Of a DNA stretch of 64,000 nucleotides, positions 9,155 to 17,495 are shown one piece after another (the stretch's first letter is position 1; each line of letters starts with the position of its first letter). Source of the DNA: Rhizobacter sp. Root1221. GTDB taxonomy: Bacteria > Pseudomonadota > Gammaproteobacteria > Burkholderiales > Burkholderiaceae_C. The DNA lies in NCBI RefSeq assembly GCF_001425785.1, contig NZ_LMDI01000034.1, forward strand, positions 164,665 to 228,664, in the 5' to 3' direction. The notes under the pieces are model-generated. The model had not been told where the DNA came from. It worked only from the letters and a program-made list of their open reading frames with translations, and ran no database searches. The translations under genes and the position numbers were made by a program.

Positions 9155-9266
9155 TTGAGCCCCCCAACGTCGCTTCGCTCCTGCCGCCCGAGGGGGCGCC
9201 CGCGGTCGCCCGGGGGACCCGGGCTCGGCGGTAGCTTGATCTGGCGCTTGCTTCGCTTGCTTCAAC
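9155..9266. repeat. dispersed intergenic repeat, copy A
   Basis: A GC-rich element ending directly at the stop codon of the minus-strand substrate-binding protein gene. Its 78-base core (9167-9244) matches 46923-47000 at 76 of 78 positions. It contains a perfect 7-bp hairpin gcccggg-gga-cccgggc at 9208-9224 and gcttcgct-type repeats at both ends. No coding potential. Confidence 0.88.
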
Positions 9267-10280
9267 TCACGGCTTGACCAGGGCCGCCTTCGTGTCGACA
9301 CCCACCTTGCGGTTGACGAACTGCAGCGTGGCCACCTTCGACAGGTCGACTTCACCCGGCTTGTAGAGGCCGGCTTTGACCATCTGCGCGTAAAAGTCCT
9401 GGATGCGGGCGGCGTTCATGGCGCCGATGCCGTTTTGCAGCGCCTCGCCCGAGTCCACGATGCCTTGCTGTTTCATCAGGGCCACCGACGCCTCGAGTTC
9501 CTCGACCGTCATCTCGGGGTTGTCCTTGAGCATCAGCGCGTTGGCCGCGCGGCGGTCGCCGTACAGGTACTTGACCCAGCCGATCGCGGAGGCGTCGACA
9601 AACCGTTTCACGAGGTCGGGTTTGTCGCGCACGGTGTCCGTGCGGGCCTCGATGACGGTGGAGTAGGTGCTGAAGCCGTGGTCGGCCAGCAAGTGCACGA
9701 CCGGCTTGAACTTGCCCTGGTTCTGCACATAGATGGGTTCGGCCACGGAGTACCCCTGCTGGATGGCCTTCGGGTTCGCGAGGAACGGCGCGAGGTTGTA
9801 GTTGTAGGGTTTCAGGGCCTCGTCGCGGAAGCCGTGCGTGACCTTGAGCCATTGCCACCAGCTGAACTGGCCGTCTTTCGCGATCAGCGCCACCGGCGCC
9901 TTCTTCAGCGCTTCGAAGCTGTCGTAGCCCTGGCCCGGATGGGCGATCAGGGCCTGCGGGTCCTTCTGGAACATCGCGGCCACCACCACGGTGGGCACGC
10001 CGTTTTTCACGTTGTCGAAGCTGTGCAGCAGGTTGCCGGTCATCAGGAAATCAATGCGGCCGGCGGGCAGCAGCGGGCGGTTGTTCACCTGCGGGCCGCC
10101 GGGCACGAGTTTCACGTCGAGCCCGTGTTGCCGGTAGGTGCCGTCGGCGATGGCCTGGTAGAAGCCACCGTGGGCGGCCTGGGCCTTCCAGTTGGTGGCG
10201 AAGGTGACCTGGTCGTTGGCGTGGGCCGCGCCGGCGATGGCGGCCAGTGCGGCCAGGGTCAAGCGGGACAGGAACGTCAT
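9267..10280 (-). CDS. ABC transporter substrate-binding protein, NMT1/THI5-like
   Basis: 337 residues with a signal peptide (cleavage near AHAND). The mature protein has the ThiY/NMT1-like opening TNWKAQAAHGGFYQA and GLDVKLVPGGP, typical of periplasmic receptors for pyrimidine thiamine precursors, riboflavin-like or sulfonate-like compounds. It lacks the CCCFC metal motif of true HMP-phosphate synthase, so it is a receptor and not an enzyme. Permease and ATPase genes lie directly upstream (15 bp to the permease stop). I see no TPP or FMN riboswitch upstream of the operon, so the substrate stays open. Confidence 0.88.
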   Translation of the reverse strand: MTFLSRLTLAALAAIAGAAHANDQVTFATNWKAQAAHGGFYQAIADGTYRQHGLDVKLVPGGPQVNNRPLLPAGRIDFLMTGNLLHSFDNVKNGVPTVVVAAMFQKDPQALIAHPGQGYDSFEALKKAPVALIAKDGQFSWWQWLKVTHGFRDEALKPYNYNLAPFLANPKAIQQGYSVAEPIYVQNQGKFKPVVHLLADHGFSTYSTVIEARTDTVRDKPDLVKRFVDASAIGWVKYLYGDRRAANALMLKDNPEMTVEELEASVALMKQQGIVDSGEALQNGIGAMNAARIQDFYAQMVKAGLYKPGEVDLSKVATLQFVNRKVGVDTKAALVKP

Positions 10281-10295
10281 GCGGGGCTCCAGGGG

Positions 10296-11087
10296 TCAGG
10301 GTTCGGTGCGGGGCATCTCGGAGGCGTGCCAGTGGCCGAGCAGCGCGCGCGCGAGGCGGTCGAACAGCCAGAAGATCGCCACGCCGGTCAACACCAGCAG
10401 CACCAGCGCGGCGAACATCTTGGGTGTTTCCGTGCGGAAGCTGGCCTCGAGGATGCGCGAGGCCAGCCCGGTTTCGCGGCCGGCCGCTCCGGCCACCATC
10501 TCGGCCGTGACCGCGCCGATCAGGCTCAGCCCGCCGGAGATTTTCAACCCGGCGGCGAAGTACGGCAAGGCGGTGGGCACCAGCAGCAACCGCAGCCGCT
10601 GCCAGGGGGTGGCGCGGTACAGGCGGAACAGGTCGCGGTGGCCGGCGTCCGCGGCCCGCAACCCGATGACCGTGTTCGACAGGATCGGGAAAAACGCGAC
10701 GATCCAGGTGCACAGCAGCAATGCGGCCGTGGTGCTTTCCACGTAGATCAGGATCAGCGGGGCCACCGCCACCACCGGGGTGACCTGCAGCATCACGGCC
10801 ACCGGCAGGAAGGCCCGCTCGAGCGGGCGCGACAACGCGAACACGGACGCGATCAGCACGCCACCGGCCACCGCGAGGGCCAGTGCGCCGAACGTCACCT
10901 TCAGCGTGAACCACCAGCTGCCCGCCAGCGACCCCCCGTTGGCCCACAGGGTCTGCGCCACCAGGGACGGGGCGGGCAGCGTGTAGTGGGGAATCCCGGC
11001 GAGCCGCACGAGCAGCTCCCAGCCGGCCACGAGGCCCACGAGCACCGCCGCCGGCAACAGCCGGTCGACCACCGCGCGGGCGCTCAC
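10296..11087 (-). CDS. ABC transporter permease (nitrate/taurine/HMP-type)
   Basis: 263 residues from a GTG that overlaps the ATPase stop by four bases (GTGA), which implies translational coupling. Around six membrane helices; the cytoplasmic coupling loop typical of this permease class appears as GLRAADAGHRDLFRLYRATPWQRLRLLLVPTALP (EAA-like loop). Partner of the ATPase at 11084-11851 and the receptor at 9267-10280. Together they import a small molecule across the inner membrane. Confidence 0.9.
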   Translation of the reverse strand: MSARAVVDRLLPAAVLVGLVAGWELLVRLAGIPHYTLPAPSLVAQTLWANGGSLAGSWWFTLKVTFGALALAVAGGVLIASVFALSRPLERAFLPVAVMLQVTPVVAVAPLILIYVESTTAALLLCTWIVAFFPILSNTVIGLRAADAGHRDLFRLYRATPWQRLRLLLVPTALPYFAAGLKISGGLSLIGAVTAEMVAGAAGRETGLASRILEASFRTETPKMFAALVLLVLTGVAIFWLFDRLARALLGHWHASEMPRTEP

Positions 11088-11851
11088 GCCGCGCTGCCGG
11101 CCATGGCCGCCTCCAGCGAGGCCGACAGTTGCTGGCAGGCGTCCGCATACCGGGCCGACGTTCGGAACGCGGGCGTTCTCGGATAGGGCTCGCCGATCGC
11201 CATCGCGTCGACCACCCGGCCCGGCCGGGCGCCCATCACGATCACCCGCTGGCTGAGGAACACCGCCTCGAACACACTGTGTGTGACGAACATCACGGCC
11301 ATGGGCGCGGCCAACCAGCCCGCGAGCAGGTCGGTGTTCAGGCGCTGGCGGGTGATTTCGTCGAGCGCGGCAAACGGTTCGTCCATCAGCAGCACCTGCG
11401 GGTCGGTCACGCGGGCCCGTGCGATGGCCGCACGCATCTTCATGCCACCCGACAGTGCCGCGGGGTAGGCCCGGGCGAAGTCGGCCAGGCCCATCTGCGC
11501 GAGCAGCGCCTCGATGCGCGGGGCTGCGGCTTCGCGGGAGGTCCCGGCCAGCCGGAGCGGCAGCCACACGTTGTCGAACACATCGGCCCACGGCAGCAGC
11601 GTGGCGTCCTGGAAGACGAACGCGGTGCGGGCGTGAGCGGGCGCGCGCCACGCGGGGGCATCGACCTGGCCGGCCGAGGGGGTGTCGAGGCCCGCCACCA
11701 GGCGCAGCACAGTGCTCTTGCCACACCCGGACGGGCCGAGGATGGACACGAATTCGCCGGGCGCCACGGCCAGCGAAACCGACTGCAGCGCCCGCGTGCC
11801 GGACGCAAAGGTCTTGTCCACGTGGGTCAGTGAGATCAGGGCATCGGGCAT
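11084..11851 (-). CDS. ABC transporter ATP-binding protein
   Basis: About 255 residues from the ATG at 11851 (MPDALISL); an ATG six codons upstream is possible. Walker [11 protein letters not shown]-loop in [11 protein letters not shown], signature LSGGM followed by basic residues, Walker [14 protein letters not shown] and switch His in VTHSVFEA are all present. It energises the adjoining permease. First gene of the importer operon, divergent from purT with under 90 bp between the start codons. Confidence 0.92.
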   Translation of the reverse strand: MPDALISLTHVDKTFASGTRALQSVSLAVAPGEFVSILGPSGCGKSTVLRLVAGLDTPSAGQVDAPAWRAPAHARTAFVFQDATLLPWADVFDNVWLPLRLAGTSREAAAPRIEALLAQMGLADFARAYPAALSGGMKMRAAIARARVTDPQVLLMDEPFAALDEITRQRLNTDLLAGWLAAPMAVMFVTHSVFEAVFLSQRVIVMGARPGRVVDAMAIGEPYPRTPAFRTSARYADACQQLSASLEAAMAGSAA

Positions 11852-11937
11852 GCCGGGAGTGTGCCGCAAGCCGGGGTGATCGCCGGGCTGGGGGACAATT
11901 GCGCCCTTTCCCTTCTACCCATCGAACGAGTCCCACC

Positions 11938-13143
11938 ATGAGCATCACTCTCGGAACACCGCTGTCGCCGTCGGCCGTCAAGGTCATGCTGCTGGGCAGC
12001 GGCGAGCTCGGCAAGGAAGTGCTGATCGCGCTGCAGCGTCTGGGGGTCGAGACCATCGCGGTCGACCGCTATGAAAACGCCCCGGGCCAGCAGGTCGCGC
12101 ACCACGCCCGCACCATCACGATGAGCGACCCGGCCCAGCTGCGCGCGCTGATCGAGGCCGAGCGGCCCGACTTGGTGGTGCCCGAGATCGAGGCCATCGC
12201 CACGCCGATGCTCGAGCAGCTCGAGGCCGAAGGCGTGGTCCGCGTGATCCCCACCGCCCGTGCCGCCCGCCTCACGATGGACCGTGAAGGCATCCGCCGC
12301 CTGGCCGCCGAGACGCTGGGCCTGCCCACCAGCCCGTATGTGTTCTGCGATTCGCTGGCCGAGCTGCAGGCGGCGATCGACACCAAGATCGGGTACCCGT
12401 GTGTGGTGAAGCCAGTGATGAGCAGCTCGGGCAAGGGCCAGAGCAAGATCGACGGCCCGGCCGACGTGCAGAAGGCCTGGGACTTCGCGATGGCCGGCGG
12501 GCGCGTGAGCCACGGCCGCGTGATCGTCGAGGGGTTCATCGACTTCGACTACGAGATCACCCAGCTGACCGTGCGCGCCGCCGGCACCGACGGCGAGACC
12601 GAAACGCATTTCTGCGACCCGATCGGCCACGTGCAGGTCAAGGGCGACTACGTCGAGAGCTGGCAGCCGCACCCGATGAACCCGGCCGCGCTGCAGCGCT
12701 CGCGCGAGATCTCGAAGGCCGTCACCGACAACCTCGGTGGCCGTGGCGTGTTCGGCGTGGAGTTGTTCGTCAAGGGCGACCAGGTGTGGTTCAGCGAGGT
12801 CAGCCCGCGCCCGCACGACACCGGCATGGTGACGATGGCCACGCAGTGGCAGAACGAGTTCGAGCTGCACGCCCGCGCCATCCTCGGCCTGCCGGTCAGC
12901 ACCGCGCTGAAGAGCCCGGGCGCAAGTGCAGTCATTTACGGGGGTGTCGAGGCGACCGGAATTGCCTACGATGGTGTTGACGAAGCCCTGCGAGTGCCCC
13001 AGACGGAACTCCGGCTGTTCGGCAAACCCGAGAGCTTCGAGAAGCGCCGCATGGGTGTGGCGCTGGCGTACGACAACGACGTGGAAGTGGCCCGTACCCG
13101 GGCCAAGGAAGCCGCGTCGAAGGTGCGCCCGCGCCGGGCCTGA
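11938..13143 (+). CDS. purT: formate-dependent phosphoribosylglycinamide formyltransferase 2
   Basis: 401 residues, close to E. coli PurT (392). ATP-grasp enzyme converting GAR plus formate and ATP to FGAR, the folate-independent third step of purine synthesis in the cytoplasm. The N-terminal [12 protein letters not shown] nucleotide-fold motif, the ATP-grasp glycine-rich loop (MSSSGKGQS) and the metal-binding GVELFVKGD and [13 protein letters not shown] segments are intact. The ATG at 11938 is the expected start. A -10-like gacaat at 11894-11899 precedes it in the short divergent spacer with the ABC operon. Confidence 0.97.
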   Translation: MSITLGTPLSPSAVKVMLLGSGELGKEVLIALQRLGVETIAVDRYENAPGQQVAHHARTITMSDPAQLRALIEAERPDLVVPEIEAIATPMLEQLEAEGVVRVIPTARAARLTMDREGIRRLAAETLGLPTSPYVFCDSLAELQAAIDTKIGYPCVVKPVMSSSGKGQSKIDGPADVQKAWDFAMAGGRVSHGRVIVEGFIDFDYEITQLTVRAAGTDGETETHFCDPIGHVQVKGDYVESWQPHPMNPAALQRSREISKAVTDNLGGRGVFGVELFVKGDQVWFSEVSPRPHDTGMVTMATQWQNEFELHARAILGLPVSTALKSPGASAVIYGGVEATGIAYDGVDEALRVPQTELRLFGKPESFEKRRMGVALAYDNDVEVARTRAKEAASKVRPRRA

Positions 13144-13322
13144 AGCGCACGCGGCATGCAGGAGGACGGGGCATGGAGCCTTGTCCTACATGCGGTCGAT
13201 GGTGCTGCCGATAGCGGTCAACAGAGGAGGGAGCGATATTTCAGTCACGGTCTCGCGCTTCGCGATGCGGGCGCTGGGCTTCCCCGGGTTTCATACTCGA
13301 GCCATCTGTCCGCGAGGTCACC

Positions 13323-14033
13323 ATGAACACCATGCTGGCGCAACGTCTGCCCACCAGCCTTCTCTCGAAGGCTCACCGGGCGGGCTTGGCCGCCAGCACC
13401 CTGGTGGCGGTGCTCGGCGTGTTCGGTGCCGGCGCGGCCCGGGCCCAGGCCAGCGCCGTCATTCCTGCCGTCGGCAATGCGGCGTCCGCCGACACGATGA
13501 ATTCGCTGTTGGGGCGCATCGCCCCGGCCGTCACCCCTTCCGCTCCCCCGAAGATCACCGTCGAACGCGCCCACGTTGCGGACAGCGAACGGGCCCTGGC
13601 CGGCAACCACGGGTTGGACGCCTATGGCCGGCCCCTCTCGCACATGGGGGGCGTGACCTACCGCTGGTGGGTCACCCGCGGCGCCTCGAACTTCGGGGTC
13701 GGCTTCGGCACCTTCGGCTACGTCGTGCCGTCACCCGAAGCGGGCGGCCCCCAGACCCTCGCCTATGGCAGTTCCGTGCTGATGGTGGGATACCGGCTCC
13801 AGGTGAATCCCCGGTCCACGCTGTTTGCCGATGCGTTCGGTGCCCGGCGCTTCGATGCCGACACGACGGACCGCATCAGCACCAAGGTGGGGGTGGAATG
13901 GAAGGCCCGCAGCAACAAGTTCGGGCTTGACGGAGCGTCGCGCAGCCTTGCGTTCCAGCTGGATTCGGGCTACCGGATGTCGCTGAAGGTGCGACGAAAC
14001 GGCATCGGGGTCTACGTCAAGGGGCAGTTTTGA
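13323..14033 (+). CDS. secreted, possibly outer-membrane beta-barrel protein
   Basis: 236 residues. Atypically long signal region ending near ARAQA. The mature protein has many aromatic/glycine strands (YRWWVTRG, FGVGFGTFGYVV, YRLQVNPRSTLFADAFG) and ends in alternating residues with a terminal phenylalanine (VYVKGQF), the classic C-terminal signature recognised by the BAM complex. Family not recognised. Stands alone between purT and the next small gene. Confidence 0.7.
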   Translation: MNTMLAQRLPTSLLSKAHRAGLAASTLVAVLGVFGAGAARAQASAVIPAVGNAASADTMNSLLGRIAPAVTPSAPPKITVERAHVADSERALAGNHGLDAYGRPLSHMGGVTYRWWVTRGASNFGVGFGTFGYVVPSPEAGGPQTLAYGSSVLMVGYRLQVNPRSTLFADAFGARRFDADTTDRISTKVGVEWKARSNKFGLDGASRSLAFQLDSGYRMSLKVRRNGIGVYVKGQF

Positions 14034-14267
14034 GGGCTCCTGGGGCCGACCTGCCCCCGTAGGGGCTCAGGGAACCTGGGGCGGCCCGGCGTTTTCATGA
14101 GCGCGTTGCCGCGCCAGAGTTCCGTGCCCGTGCGACCACTTTGTCACGCGACGCCGGTTTCCTGGGGCACTGAAGCCGCCGTACGAGGGTTCCCGCTGTT
14201 ACTGTTCGCCCATGCGTTTTTGTCGGCCCGGCGGGTCCGGGGCGCGGCAACGACAAGGGGCGCTCGG

Positions 14268-14660
14268 ATGAGTCTGGCTTGGTGGGTCTCGGCGTGCTCG
14301 GCCGCGGGGCTCGGGATGATCGTGGGGGGTGTCGCTGCATGGCAGGTGTGCGCACGCCGCGCCGAACAGCGCCGGCGCAAGTTCGTTGCCGCCACCCGGC
14401 AACAGTACGCCACGGGCACCCAAGGCCTTCGCGCCACCAATGTTCGCCTGCAAACGGCGCTCGACCAGGAAAAGCTGGCCATCCAGACCCGTTTGTCCGC
14501 GTCAGCCGCCGAGCACCGTGCCGCGTTGAGCCGTATGGAAGTGCAACTCCAGTTCGCCTACGCCGAGATCGATCGCCTGCAGGCACCGGGGCGGCCGGGT
14601 GCCTTGGCCGAAGGGGGCGATGTGCACGGGTTTGCACTGACTCGGCCTTTTCCGCGCTGA
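14268..14660 (+). CDS. small membrane-anchored coiled-coil protein
   Basis: 130 residues from the ATG at 14268, seven bases after an AAGGGG site. One N-terminal membrane helix (residues about 3-25), then a basic stretch (RRAEQRRRK) on the cytoplasmic side and a helical, Gln/Ala-rich region likely to form a coiled coil (about 30-105). Family not recognised. It precedes the pigment cluster by 190 bp, but nothing shows that it belongs to it. Confidence 0.6.
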   Translation: MSLAWWVSACSAAGLGMIVGGVAAWQVCARRAEQRRRKFVAATRQQYATGTQGLRATNVRLQTALDQEKLAIQTRLSASAAEHRAALSRMEVQLQFAYAEIDRLQAPGRPGALAEGGDVHGFALTRPFPR

Positions 14661-14725
14661 CATGCTGTTTCGAACACACCGTTTTGGGGGCCCCGAACAC
14701 GCGTCGTCGATGCAAGGGGCTTTCG

Positions 14726-14731
14726 TAGAAT
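14726..14731 (+). promoter_or_regulatory. candidate -10 element before the aryl-polyene cluster
   Basis: TAGAAT matches the sigma-70 -10 consensus at five of six positions and lies in the only non-coding gap before the cluster, about 120 bases upstream of its first start codon. I see no convincing -35 box at the right distance, so this is a candidate only. Confidence 0.3.
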
Positions 14732-14763
14732 CTCGACTTGGAGCAATCGGGTGAAAAAAGCGA

Positions 14764-14784
14764 GGGCTGCGAGCGTCGCGGCCC
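14764..14784 (+). other. hairpin in the untranslated leader of the aryl-polyene cluster
   Basis: gggctgcga and tcgcggccc pair over nine positions (one G-T wobble) around a three-base loop. It would sit in the 5' leader if transcription starts near 14738. No T-run follows, so it is not an obvious terminator; it could affect RNA stability or leader regulation. Confidence 0.4.
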
Positions 14785-14851
14785 CATCAGGGACAAGGGG
14801 CTTGCCGCGCCCGAGACGCGCATCCGAAACGCCCGTCCACCCGAGCAACGT

Positions 14852-15592
14852 GTGAACCTCGAATTTTCAATCCCCTCATGGGCCGCCTGCGGCCCCGGCC
14901 TGGCAACGGCTGACCAGTGGCGCGCGTGGTCGGCCGATCCGGCCGTGCCCGCTGGCGAGCCGCAGCCGGCGCTGGCCCAGGTGCCGCCCATGGTGCGGCG
15001 GCGGTTGAACACGCTTGGCCGCACGGCGCTGCAGGTCGCGTTCGACCTGCACACGCCCGCCCCGGAGGTGCCGGTCGTCTTCGCCTCCCGCTACGGCGAC
15101 GCGTCCAGGTCGCTGGCGCTGCTGGCCGAATTGGTCCGCCGGGAGCCGCTGTCGCCCACGGCATTCGGGTTGTCAGTGCACAACGCCATTGGTGCCATGT
15201 ACTCGCTGATCCGCGGCGATCACGCCAATTACGTGTCGGTCGCGGCGGGGCCGGGCACGGCCGCGGCCGGCGTCGTCGAGGCCGCGGGCCTGCTGGCCGA
15301 TGGCGCGCCCGAGGTGTTGGTGGTCTTCTGCGACGCTCCGCTGCCCGACGGTTACGTCACGTTCGAGGACGGCCCCGCCACGATGTATGCCTGGGCCTGG
15401 CGGGTCACCGCCCCTGTGCCCGGGCAGGTGCGCTACACGCTGGCGGCCACGCCGGCCCACGACGCGCCCGCGCCCGATCACCCCCAGCTGCCCTACGGAC
15501 TCGACCTGATGCGGTTCGTTGCCGCCGACGCCCCGCGCCTGCAGCGTGTGGCCGGCGGCACCACCTGGACCTGGCAGCGCCATCATGCGTGA
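14852..15592 (+). CDS. beta-ketoacyl synthase-like chain-length factor (ApeC type)
   Basis: About 246 residues from the GTG at 14852; the start is chosen because NLEFSIPSW...GPGL matches the usual N-terminus of this family, though no strong ribosome site is visible. It belongs to the short ketosynthase-like family (Ketoacyl-synt_2) that pairs with a true ketosynthase in aryl-polyene assembly. Where a ketosynthase has its catalytic Cys, this protein reads SVAAGPGTAAAG, so it cannot condense by itself. Expected role: partner of one of the ketosynthases (32343 or 34706). First gene of the cluster; its end overlaps the next gene by 8 bp. Confidence 0.82.
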   Translation: MNLEFSIPSWAACGPGLATADQWRAWSADPAVPAGEPQPALAQVPPMVRRRLNTLGRTALQVAFDLHTPAPEVPVVFASRYGDASRSLALLAELVRREPLSPTAFGLSVHNAIGAMYSLIRGDHANYVSVAAGPGTAAAGVVEAAGLLADGAPEVLVVFCDAPLPDGYVTFEDGPATMYAWAWRVTAPVPGQVRYTLAATPAHDAPAPDHPQLPYGLDLMRFVAADAPRLQRVAGGTTWTWQRHHA

Positions 15593-16361
15593 CCGCCTTG
15601 ACCAACTCTGGCGCATCGTCGGCACCGGCGTGTGTTTCTCGGCCTTCGGCATCGGAGGGCTGATCCTGCGCGTGGTGGTGTTCCCGCTCGTGCGCCTGTT
15701 CACGCCCGACCCCGAGAAGCGGGCGGTGCGTGTGAAGGCCATCATCCGCGGCACGTTCCGGGTGTTCGTCGCCATGATGTGCCGGGTGGGGGTGCTGAGC
15801 ATCGAGGTGCGTGGTCTCCACAAGCTCCAGCGCCGCGAGGGCCGGCTGATCGTGGCCAACCACCCTTCGTTGGTGGACGTGGTGTTCCTGGTCTCCCTCG
15901 TCGAGCGCGCCGACTGCATCGTCAAGGCATCGCTTGCGCGCAATCCATTCACGCGCGGCCCGGTCATGGCCGCCGGATTCATCTGCAACGACACCGGTTC
16001 GGGCCTCGTCGACGACTGCGTCGCATCGCTGCGCCGCGGCAACAACCTGATCATCTTCCCCGAAGGCTCCCGCACCCCGCTCGACGGCGTGCTGCCGCTG
16101 CAGCGGGGCGCAGCCAACATCGCGGTACGTGGCGAGGTGGACATCACCCCCGTGCGCATCCGCTGCCATCCCCCCATGCTGACCAAGGGCACGCCGTGGT
16201 ACTGCGTGCCTCCCCGGCGCGGTCACTTCGTCATCGAGGTTTGCGACGACATCCCGGTGGCTCCGTTCCTCGAGGCGCGCTCTGCCGCCATCGCGACGCG
16301 CCAGCTCACCGCCCACCTGACCGATTATTTTTCCCTGGAGATTTGCCGTGCTGCCACTTGA
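15585..16361 (+). CDS. PlsC-family acyltransferase of the aryl-polyene cluster
   Basis: 258 residues from an ATG lying in the 8-bp overlap ATGCGTGA with the previous stop. An N-terminal membrane segment is followed by the catalytic NHPSLVD motif (HX4D) and the acceptor-binding FPEGSRTP motif of 1-acylglycerol-phosphate acyltransferases. In aryl-polyene clusters such enzymes are thought to transfer the polyene chain to, or finish, its lipid anchor at the inner membrane. Its end overlaps the acyl carrier protein gene by 14 bp. Confidence 0.88.
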   Translation: MRDRLDQLWRIVGTGVCFSAFGIGGLILRVVVFPLVRLFTPDPEKRAVRVKAIIRGTFRVFVAMMCRVGVLSIEVRGLHKLQRREGRLIVANHPSLVDVVFLVSLVERADCIVKASLARNPFTRGPVMAAGFICNDTGSGLVDDCVASLRRGNNLIIFPEGSRTPLDGVLPLQRGAANIAVRGEVDITPVRIRCHPPMLTKGTPWYCVPPRRGHFVIEVCDDIPVAPFLEARSAAIATRQLTAHLTDYFSLEICRAAT

Positions 16362-16620
16362 ACTGGAGATCAAGGAGTTGATCATTTCCTCGCTTGCGCT
16401 GGAAGACATCCGCCCCGACAACATCGACGCGGACGCCGCGTTGTTCGTGGAAGGCCTTGGCCTCGACTCCATCGATGCCCTGGAGCTGGGCCTGGCGCTG
16501 CAAAAGCGCTACGGTGTGCACATGTCTGCCGATTCGGCCGAGACGCGCAAGCACTTCGCCAGTGTCAAGGCGCTGGCGGCCTTCGTGTCCGCGAACCGCA
16601 AGCCCGTCGCCCCGACCTGA
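16348..16620 (+). CDS. acyl carrier protein 1 (ApeE/ApeF type)
   Basis: 90 residues from a GTG preceded by CTGGAG. The phosphopantetheine site is LGLDSIDALEL with Ser41. Acidic four-helix carrier typical of type II systems. It should carry the aryl starter or growing polyene chain after activation by the cluster's own phosphopantetheinyl transferase (35926). Paired with a second carrier protein directly downstream. Confidence 0.93.
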   Translation: MLPLELEIKELIISSLALEDIRPDNIDADAALFVEGLGLDSIDALELGLALQKRYGVHMSADSAETRKHFASVKALAAFVSANRKPVAPT

Positions 16621-16648
16621 TCCTTTTGCCGCTTTACGCGTTGTAGCC

Positions 16649-16903
16649 ATGACCAAAGACGACATCTTCCAACGGATCGTCACCATCCTTCACGAGACGT
16701 TCGACATCGCGCCCGATCGCATCTCGCCGTCGTCGTCCCTGAAGGACGACCTCGACATCGACAGCATCGACGCGGTCGACCTGATCGTGCAGCTCAAGCC
16801 GATCGTGGGGAAGCGCCTGCAGCCTGACGCCTTCAAGTCCGTGCGCACCGTGCAGGACATCGTCGACGCGTTGCACACGCTCATGCACGATTCCGCAGCC
16901 TGA
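16649..16903 (+). CDS. acyl carrier protein 2 (ApeE/ApeF type)
   Basis: 84 residues. Phosphopantetheine attachment at Ser39 in DLDIDSIDAVDL. Two distinct carrier proteins in tandem are a hallmark of aryl-polyene loci, probably dividing starter loading and elongation. 28 bp after the first carrier gene. Confidence 0.93.
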   Translation: MTKDDIFQRIVTILHETFDIAPDRISPSSSLKDDLDIDSIDAVDLIVQLKPIVGKRLQPDAFKSVRTVQDIVDALHTLMHDSAA

Positions 16904-16928
16904 GAGACTTTCCTTCCGAACCATCCCG

Positions 16929-17495
16929 ATGTCCGTCCGCCCGTTGACCGTGCTGGTGGGCGCGGTCACGCTCGCTTATCCCTTCCTGGTGTACGCCGGC
17001 GTGTCGCGCCTGCAGCCGCAGTGGCTTGCCTTGCTGCTTGGCGGCATGGCGCTGCTGCGCGCGTTCGCCTCTCGCACCGCGTTCTGGTGGGCCGCGGCGG
17101 CCGGCGCCGGGGTGCTGGCCGCCCTCGGGTTTGCCGGCAACTCGCTGATGCCGCTCAAGCTGTACCCATTGCTGGTCAGTTCGGTGATGTTCATCGTGTT
17201 CGCGGTGAGCCTCGTGCGCGGGCCCTCGGCCATCGAGCGCATCGCACGCCTGGCTGAACCCGACCTGCCGCCCGAGGGCGTGGTCTACACCCGCCGGGTC
17301 ACCCAGGTCTGGTGCGGCTTTTTTGTCGTCAACGGCCTGATCTCGCTCGCCACCGCGTTGTGGGGCTCGAACGAGGTCTGGGCGCTCTACAACGGGCTCA
17401 TCAGCTACGGCCTGATGGGGCTGCTGTTCGCAGGCGAATGGTTGGTGCGGCGCCGCGTGCGTGCGCGCCTTGACGCCAAGGTGGCCCATGGCTGA
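16929..17495 (+). CDS. integral membrane protein of aryl-polyene clusters (COG4648 type, ApeG-like)
   Basis: 188 residues with about five hydrophobic segments and basic ends (RRRVRARLDAK). The conserved order carrier proteins, this membrane protein, then ligase is typical of aryl-polyene clusters. No enzyme motif is visible. It may scaffold the soluble assembly enzymes at the inner membrane. The end overlaps the ligase start by 8 bp. Confidence 0.82.
   Translation: MSVRPLTVLVGAVTLAYPFLVYAGVSRLQPQWLALLLGGMALLRAFASRTAFWWAAAAGAGVLAALGFAGNSLMPLKLYPLLVSSVMFIVFAVSLVRGPSAIERIARLAEPDLPPEGVVYTRRVTQVWCGFFVVNGLISLATALWGSNEVWALYNGLISYGLMGLLFAGEWLVRRRVRARLDAKVAHG

Noticed and set aside
11852-11937. Possible thiamine or FMN riboswitch before the ABC importer
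   Set aside because: The 86-bp spacer is too short and lacks the CUGAGA or FMN core motifs.
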